In this document: piece after piece, positions 57,301 to 64,000 of the stretch | Position numbering within the stretch: the stretch's first letter is position 1 | Layout of the letters: each line of letters opens with the position of its first letter | Source of the DNA: Imbricaverruca yamaguchii | Lineage: Eukaryota; Arthropoda; Thecostraca; Neoverrucidae | NCBI GenBank assembly: GCA_034440575.1 | Contig: JAOTOL010001215.1 | Span: 1-64,000, forward strand | DNA: 64,000 nucleotides | Reading direction: 5' to 3' | The notes under the pieces: generated by a model | Seen by the model: the letters and a program-made list of their open reading frames with translations, nothing else | What the model was told of the DNA's origin: nothing | Database searches by the model: none | Translations under genes and position numbers: made by a program

Positions 57301-57529
57301 CATGTCTAAAATAGTCTTGTGATTTGTGCCCAAGGCTTCTATGTTAACACCACATAGCTGCCATATTTGTCTGCAAGAAGAGCTGGTTTTACTTTGCTTT
57401 TATTAATATTTGAATTCCACTGCTCTTCGTGCTTTTTCTACCCAGGATTGGGGCATCCAATGTTCTATTTCCGTCAGGGGTTGGCACACTGGCAAATTTA
57501 CAGCTTATGGTGCTTTCTGATGTATTATG

Positions 57530-58620
57530 TTTTTTAATGCAATGCTTAGAGATGTGATGATGCTGAATGTGAACATGCTGCGACCAATCCTAGTAAATTT
57601 GTGTTTTTAGGTGTTATATGAATTCTTGGAATTTATCATTTCAATGCATTGTTTATGAACGTGACTAAGATGATGGGACCAATCATTTTCTGTACAATGG
57701 CCCCTGTTTTTCCGGTTGTGAGGAAAACAGCACAGAAAGGGCTTTGAATAAGGTGACGGGATGATTTTTTTTTAATAAGGAAAACAAAAATGCAGCTTAA
57801 ACTAACCTACCTAGAATTTAACAGAAAAGAAAGTTTCCTCGTCCAAAATAGCTTATGTTAGATTAGGTTAGGATTGGTTTGGTTTTCTTTTTTGAAAAGA
57901 GAAAAAACATTTTTTGAAATTTTAAAATAATGTGTTGGTTTTATTTTTATCCAGAGATAGGTAGGTTACATATCTCTAGCAGATGGCATTTAGCCTCAGC
58001 TAAAGATTACAAAACCTACCTATCTTTGGATAAAAATAAAACCAACACATTATTTTAAAATTTCAAGCAATATGTTTTCTCCTTTTTCAAAATAGAAAAA
58101 CCAAACCAATCCTAACCTAATCTAACATAAGCTATTTTGGACGAGGAAACTTTCTTTTTCTGTTAAATTCTGGGGAGATTTTCGCTTAAAAAGAAAAGAA
58201 AATTAAAGCACGTAAAATAACCTGACCTAGCCAAACCCAGCCAATTGTTTGCTTTATGGAGGCAAATGTGTGGATAAACTTGGCTTGTTGCCACCTTAAA
58301 GCACAATAGTTCTGGTTAGGTCTTTCAATTTTTAAATTTCAACGAAATAAATTGCCTGATATTTTTCCAGTTTTGTTTTTAGAATTGTTTTCTCCAAAGG
58401 TAGGTTGGGCTGAAGTTAGATTAGGTTATCTTACACTTTTAATGCACTTGTTTTTATGCTATGGTAACTAATTCAAAGCCCATATTTGTGTTATTTTGTT
58501 TACAACGCCAAAAATAAGAATTTGCACACAAAATGAGTGGTATCATCATCTTAGTCACATTCATAAACATTGAATTTAAAATATACATATATTCCAAAAA
58601 TGAAGAAAACACCTAACAGC
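57530..58620 (+). repeat. TTAGG-rich interspersed repeat, copy 2, with palindrome
   Basis: Shares boxes with 8420-9400, such as GTGACTAAGATGATGGGACC and GATTAGGTTAGG. A palindrome is embedded at 57813-58171. No coding frame. Confidence 0.65.
57813..58171. repeat. Long palindrome in TTAGG-rich repeat
   Basis: The left arm 57813-57967 is the inverse of 58013-58171, with only a few differences, and a spacer of about 45 bp. Confidence 0.88.
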
Positions 58621-59479
58621 ACAAATGTATCATCCACATCGTGCTGAACACGATGTGGCCACTTATTTCCTCTGCGCACGCAAACTTTTCAATGGGAAGG
58701 CAAGATGACTCCCAAAAAGGGGCTTGGATTTGAGTAATATAAGATGAAAAATAATGTTCAGAGTAAAGAAGAAGATGTAACATAACCTTACTTCACGTAT
58801 CCTAGTTTTCCATGCATGCAATACAATTATTTTCTAATGGATAATTTCCCACCAATGTTTCGTTCACAAACATTTTCAAAGTAAAAAGTTTCCTAAGCTA
58901 ATTCAGCTTGAACAGTTTTTGAGAAAATCTTCTTTAAAAAATAACTAATTTACAACAAAATCATGGCCTAACATAACTCGGCGAGACCTTTGAATGATTC
59001 ATGGAGGTAAAATGGGTGTAAAACGTGTTTTGTGGTTACCTTTGACTGCAATAAACACTCTTGTTGTGCTGCATGGTGCACGTGATGAACTTCCAGCTGC
59101 GTGCTGCATGACAGCATTGCACTTATTGCTTCACAAAGAACAATAACATGTTGAAGGTGCTATATTTTCAGGAATGGCATCTTGGGCTGACAACATTTAC
59201 ACAGTTGTCAATTTATAGGTCAGATCTACATCATTTGTATTAAGTAACATGGTAAATTCATCGACATCCATACACCGGTTTGTGGATAATAAGTTATTCT
59301 CACGATTTGTTATGTCATTTAAATGCATCTTATATTCATATCATTGGAAAATGACAAGTTTTAATGATAGAAACAGGCGAAGTGAAAATGCTAAAATACT
59401 CATCATATATGTGGTCAGTTCACTAATAAGACAACATATTCACTTCAATAACATTAATAACAGTAGGTGGCTCACTCTT
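58621..59479. other. Unassigned AT-rich sequence
   Basis: No gene recognised; open frames are under 80 codons. Confidence 0.4.
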
Positions 59480-59870
59480 TTTTAAGGTTTATAATCGACG
59501 ACAGTGCTTTCTTGCATCATGTTTAAAGCGGATGAAGGAAGTGTATTCCTTTGAATACAGAAGTCCTTTGAACCACATGTTACGTCCTTCACAGTGCTGC
59601 TCCATCCACCTCCAACTCCAACCCTGACAAAACTTCAGGAGCGAATCCATCTCCAAAGTAGCCTGTAGAAGAAGGCAGCATAACTACTGTGATCTGAATC
59701 ACATTCTATCCCTGTTGCCTTATCATCCATCCTTGCCGATCAATGTAGCAGATGTTTGACTTTCCCCAAACTGTCTGGAAAACTTGGTAGTTGAAATCAC
59801 TTGTGAGTGATAAACCAGATGAACTACTCTTTGATTCTTATATTGCAGTACTGCCTTGCTCAGTGGCATA
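59480..59870 (-). repeat. Interspersed repeat, reverse copy of 5060-5538
   Basis: Contains the reverse of the GGAGATGGAT..CC and AAAGGA.ATAACATATGGTTC segments of the other two copies. Confidence 0.6.
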
Positions 59871-62120
59871 CCGAATGGGGGGAGGACATTGTGGGCAGTT
59901 GCCCCCACCCTCCTGATAGGTTGTGGGCCCCCAATAATCAGCCGAGCTCAGGATAAAAATCATGCTCCCTAAAAATCCAGCTTGGTCTTGGGTGTCACAC
60001 AGCAGTCCCGTTTTCCAGCATAGTTTGTGGGGTGTGGCCCGGCTCACATCACAGGTAACGAGATATGGCTGACATCACGTGAAAGGTCCAAATGTTGCCT
60101 ATATGGCGGGCACAATTTCGTTGCGGTTGAGTCAATGTGTTGCGCATGCACGTCACTGAGGTACTGAGATAACGGGTGTCCGTTGAATGACCGGTCGCCC
60201 ATAGGAATAGCATGTCGATAGGGGACGTGCGCGGCTGCGCTACTAGTGGCGCTTCGTTTGCACCTAGCGGCGGATGTTCGAGCTGGAGGCATGCCTTTGG
60301 GTCGCATGGTGGCCGCGGCCGCTAGATGCAAAATCTTGAAGATAATTGTCAAAAACAAAGAAGGTATGCCATCTCGAGATTTTGCCCAACCTGTGATGCA
60401 TACATTCATAATTTCTGTATCAGCTGATATTACTTAGACTCCATTATAATGGTCGTTAGTAATCGTTAATTTTGTTCCAAGGTTGTCATGTGAGCGGATT
60501 TCCCTGTAACTTAGGCATGGGGAACGCCGGAAGCATGCTGTGGTCACATGTGAAATTGAATATTTTGATCAAATTATGGTACGAACTAAAAATGCCGACT
60601 TGAACGCCTTCAGAATTGATGGTTGGTTTCAATGAAGGTATACCTAATCACCTGACACTACCGCTATACATCGTCAAATTTGATTAATTATCAAATAACA
60701 TCGCAACGATGTCTGCGAGGACAATGTCCATTTGATGCAGGTGATAAGGGTGCTGGTATACGGGACTTTACTTATTTTTCTTCTTTCATATGAAACAAAC
60801 CTTGTCTTAAATGCATTATTTACCAAGCAGCATCATATAGATAATACTAGTCACCACATGCGAAGGCAAATGCTAGTCTCTGCCTTCACCGCGAGGTGTG
60901 GATACAGCCAGCCTCTTTTGAGTCGGATCGAGTGGTATACAAATTAGTGTCAATCATTAGAATAGTCATATCTGGATACGGTAGGACCTGAGCATGATGC
61001 TATAAAATACTATAATCCAAGAATGGTTTTTGTTTTATTTTATCCCCCTTCGATAAGCCACTGCCCTCGCCATTTCCACCGTTACTGAATCTACCGGCAC
61101 CGGCAAGACGAGTAAACATAAGTGTGTAAACAGGGGAGGAATGGTACGGTCCCCCACTTTTCACTTTTTGAGACGTTCCTATGCCTCTGGTGGACGTGGC
61201 CTAGTCGAGAACTTTGACTAAGAGGTCACGTCCTTTGACGTATGCAGGCTTACCATCAAAACCCACCATACTCTGACCCAATATAAATTCTAAGAGTGGG
61301 AGTGTTGAATGACTGAAAGTGGGCACGCCTACCTATCCCAGTTAACGTTGCATATTTGAGCCCTGGGGGGATGGTCGCTCAAAGCCTTATGTAATTTAGC
61401 TTTGAGAATGATTGAGTGTTTTGCAGACTTATTTTGCATAAAATATATATTTAAAAATCCCTCTCGTGTCATCCCTACCCCATCCAAAGTCCGTCACATC
61501 ACCCATGCATGATGTCACTGAGAGTCCATGTAACTGCTAAAAAGTGGGCCACTTGTGTGCTGTTCATCAATGGAACGTCCACAAGCTCGGCGCCCCCCGC
61601 CACGACTTGAAGGTTGGTGAGATTCCAGAGCCTTTGGATTTATGAAGACGCTGAGCCTCCTCAAAAGTGTCGAACTGTTGTGGCTTATTCAGTTATTGTT
61701 GGGTAAATGAAATGTTGCCACCTTGCTCAATCCACCAAAGTGGTCCTATAAAATAATTCCGAACTGTCGCGCAGTTGAAGCTCTGATCTTAGGGTACACC
61801 AGCGCACTCAAGTGGTGGAAGTTGTATTTGAACCCTTAAGAACCCTTAACTTTGAAATGATGTGGACTTTATACTATCAATCATGATTAGGCAGCAAGGG
61901 ATCCAACATTATTAGGGTGGAGGAAATGAAACATCAGCATGGAGCAAATGATCCAGGATCGGTATATTAGCTTTATAGGGTTTTCTAACATTTCAGCGTA
62001 TATTGCAACACACAAAGTTTAATTTTCTGTATTCTTTGGTTTGTCAATTAAAAATGTGGTATTCATGATAAAAATGAGTGGCCACCTCGTTCTGATTATG
62101 GCAATAAATGTAGTTTGTTT
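59871..62120. other. Unassigned sequence
   Basis: No gene recognised, and no equivalent of the 28282-28839 last exon. A short GC-rich patch lies at 60220-60330. Confidence 0.4.
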
Positions 62121-62169
62121 TGACTTTTCTTGATGTCAGCGTTGGCCAAGCATACGCTGACAATTTCCT

Positions 62170-62400
62170 TAAAATGTCTTTATCCGTTAAAGCGTGACGA
62201 CTGGTTGAACGTTTCTGGAGGTGACTTTACTTGACCTTGACTAACTCGTTGACCCTTGCTGACTCGATCTCAAAATTTTGAGACAGCATGTCAAGTTGAT
62301 GTGGGAAAAGGTATGCCAAATTTTGGCACGCTACCTCGCGCAGTTTTTTCAACATACGCGTAAAACCTTACGGGGGTAACAAACGCCCCGAGACGGCACC
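62170..62400 (+). mobile_element. MITE-like repeat, 3' fragment
   Basis: Matches the last 230 bp of 9571-10347 (TTAAAGCGTGACGACTGGTT near the start, CCCCGAGACGGC at the end). Confidence 0.6.
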
Positions 62401-62799
62401 GGCTAAGGTGAGGCACTGCCTTTAAATGTCTTGATGTGCGGACCGCCCATGGTCGTTTGTACCAAGTGATGAGCATTATTTCATCAATACATACGAGAAT
62501 GATGTACACACCGATACTCATATGTGTGCAATAGCACTTCCGTTTGTACATCATGATGAGCTTTACTTCACCAACACCGGTGTGTGCAATGACATCGCCG
62601 TTTTAACACATATTTGCCTGACACTCCCTCAAGAATGGTGTCATGCTTAAATGACCTGATATGCTTTCCATTTCTTTCACAGCATTGTATGTACAAAAGA
62701 CGTAACATCACATACATTAAATAGCGCTATCTCAAACCGGTTGGACCCCACAGCCAAGAACTAAATGGGGAGAGATCTACATGACCTTGACAGGCGATG

Positions 62800-63290
62800 A
62801 ATACCCCGCGGCATATTTCCGGTCAGATCCTCATACCCCGTCTAGGGGGATTCATATTTTACACCGCCCTCCTATATCCCAGCCATGCGTTGCACACAAA
62901 CGACAGTGGTGTCATCGGAAAGCGCTCGAAAACAGGGCTCGAAACCGTCCACATTTTTTCTCACCAAAGTGATGTCACTAACGGGGTATATGGGATCACG
63001 ACTGGTAGCATGTTTGTATCTCTAGGGCGTTCATTTTGGAGAATTAAAAGCAAAATGATTTGGGCTCAGGAATGGAACCCGAAATCGAGCATGGACACAA
63101 ATGTTCGCTATCCCAAAAATCAACATTGTATTTTTTTCTCAAATTTGTTTTCAATTTTCTCCATGTTTATTTTTCTGATGTGTAGAGCGGACCGCAAACG
63201 CTGTTTTAAGTTAACATACCCTCATAAAAGAGCTTTCATTAGCAAGAATCTTCGATTACCGTAATGGGAAAATATGTAAAGCTTACAAGC
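62800..63290 (+). mobile_element. MITE-like repeat, 5' part
   Basis: Matches the first half of 9571-10347 (GGTCAGATCCTCA..CCCCGTCT, AAAGCGCTCGA, TTGGAGAATT). Diverged. Confidence 0.5.
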
Positions 63291-63369
63291 CATCAAAAAC
63301 GAAAATTTTGAAAATTCCTCTGAAGCGCTTTGCTGCGTCCCTTAGCCCACGCTGTCTTCCCGGTCAAAT

Positions 63370-64000
63370 CCTCCCACCCCGTCTCGGCGGGGGGGGGCGG
63401 TTGAAAACCCCCTCTAAAATCCAAACTTCGCATCGCACGAAAACGAAAGAGGTTTCATCGGAAAGCGCTCGACGAGTAGGGTCCGGGTTCACCCTTCAAA
63501 TCAATTTCCCCCAAAAGTGACGTCACCAGGGAGGCTAGATTTTCACGACTTTTCACGACTTACATTATGTTTTTGACTCTAGGGAGTACATTTTGGGGGA
63601 TATATGAAAAAACAAAATTTATTTGGAATGAGAAAACAACAGTGAAATCGACCAGTGCTTTAATTTTTCCCCCCCAATGTTTTTGTTTGAAATTTCAAAA
63701 TTTTGAGTTTTCAAGTTTTCTTTAATTTTCCTCTTCAAATTGGTAGAGCAGACCGAGAAACGTTGTTGGAAGTCAACTTGCCCCAATCAAAAATGCTTAC
63801 TTTAGCGATAATCCTGTATTTGAACTGCAATTTGGCAAAAACGCAAAATTTATATGTAGTCAAAAACGAAAAAAAATTCAACTCATACGTTTTGTTGAAT
63901 CTGTAAAGATAAGCAAACGCTAAAAGTTTCATTGAACTATCTGTATCCGTCAAAGCGTGACGACTGGTTAAACGTTTTTGGAGGTGACCTCACTTGACCA
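63370..64000 (+). mobile_element. MITE-like repeat, running off the window
   Basis: Starts with CCCCGTCTCGGCGGGGG near 63378 and matches 9571-10180, with AAAATTTATATGTAGTCAAA and AAAGCGTGACGACTGGTT near the window end. It is cut by the edge. Confidence 0.65.

Noticed and set aside
1..64000. CRISPR arrays, operons or other bacterial features
   Set aside because: Exon-intron structure and animal mobile elements show eukaryotic DNA; the tandem repeats lack unique spacers between conserved repeats.

Overview
The window is eukaryotic nuclear DNA, most likely from an arthropod. Its only clear host genes have short exons with GT..AG junctions and long repeat-filled introns. The mobile elements are animal types: an endonuclease-bearing Penelope-like element, CR1-like and RNase H-bearing non-LTR elements, and a DNA element with a gene family that I recall as common in arthropods and cnidarians. 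TTAGG-type runs are scattered in some repeats. GC-rich coding exons in AT-richer introns would suit a tick, another chelicerate or a crustacean; I cannot choose between them.

Host genes: two tandem plus-strand paralogues of a CPVL/vitellogenic-like serine carboxypeptidase (family S10). Copy A shows only its last two exons (14893-15059 and 28282-28839, split by a 13.2 kb intron); its 5' exons are upstream of the window or lost. Copy B shows exons 1-6 (44450-55477) with the signal peptide, oxyanion-hole region and nucleophile Ser. Its last exon, which should carry the catalytic Asp and His, is not in the remaining 8.5 kb. The six exons join in frame (852 nt, 284 codons). With a last exon like that of copy A the protein would be about 469 aa, the usual family size.

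Layout: 1-5.5 kb interspersed and degenerate tandem repeats; 5.5-8.2 kb a Penelope-like element in a head-to-head inverted arrangement with a hammerhead ribozyme motif in each arm; 8.2-14.8 kb TTAGG-rich repeat, a MITE-like repeat and a GC-rich island; 14.9-28.8 kb copy A of the carboxypeptidase, its intron filled by a second Penelope-like pseudogene, two CR1-like fragments, a 35-bp minisatellite and a long GCGATTTTT-type periodic repeat; 29-31.7 kb repeats; 31.7-37.4 kb a decayed RNase H-bearing LINE lying between two TACGTA-rich arrays; 38.6-41.2 kb an asymmetric palindromic DNA element with a transposase-like gene; 42.6-43.6 kb adjoining 55-bp and 51/52-bp minisatellites; 44.4-55.5 kb copy B; 56.3-57.3 kb a deleted LINE remnant; 57.8-58.2 kb a palindrome in TTAGG-rich repeat; 62-64 kb further copies of the MITE-like repeat.

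The most notable theme is that three unrelated repeats (Penelope-like element, DNA element, TTAGG-rich repeat) each form a long head-to-head palindrome. The best candidates for under-described biology are the minus-strand transposase-like gene at 39.3-40.4 kb and the paired hammerhead motifs of the Penelope-like element. Almost all element ORFs are broken, so the carboxypeptidases are the only genes likely to act for the host. All family assignments come from reading motifs, not from database searches.
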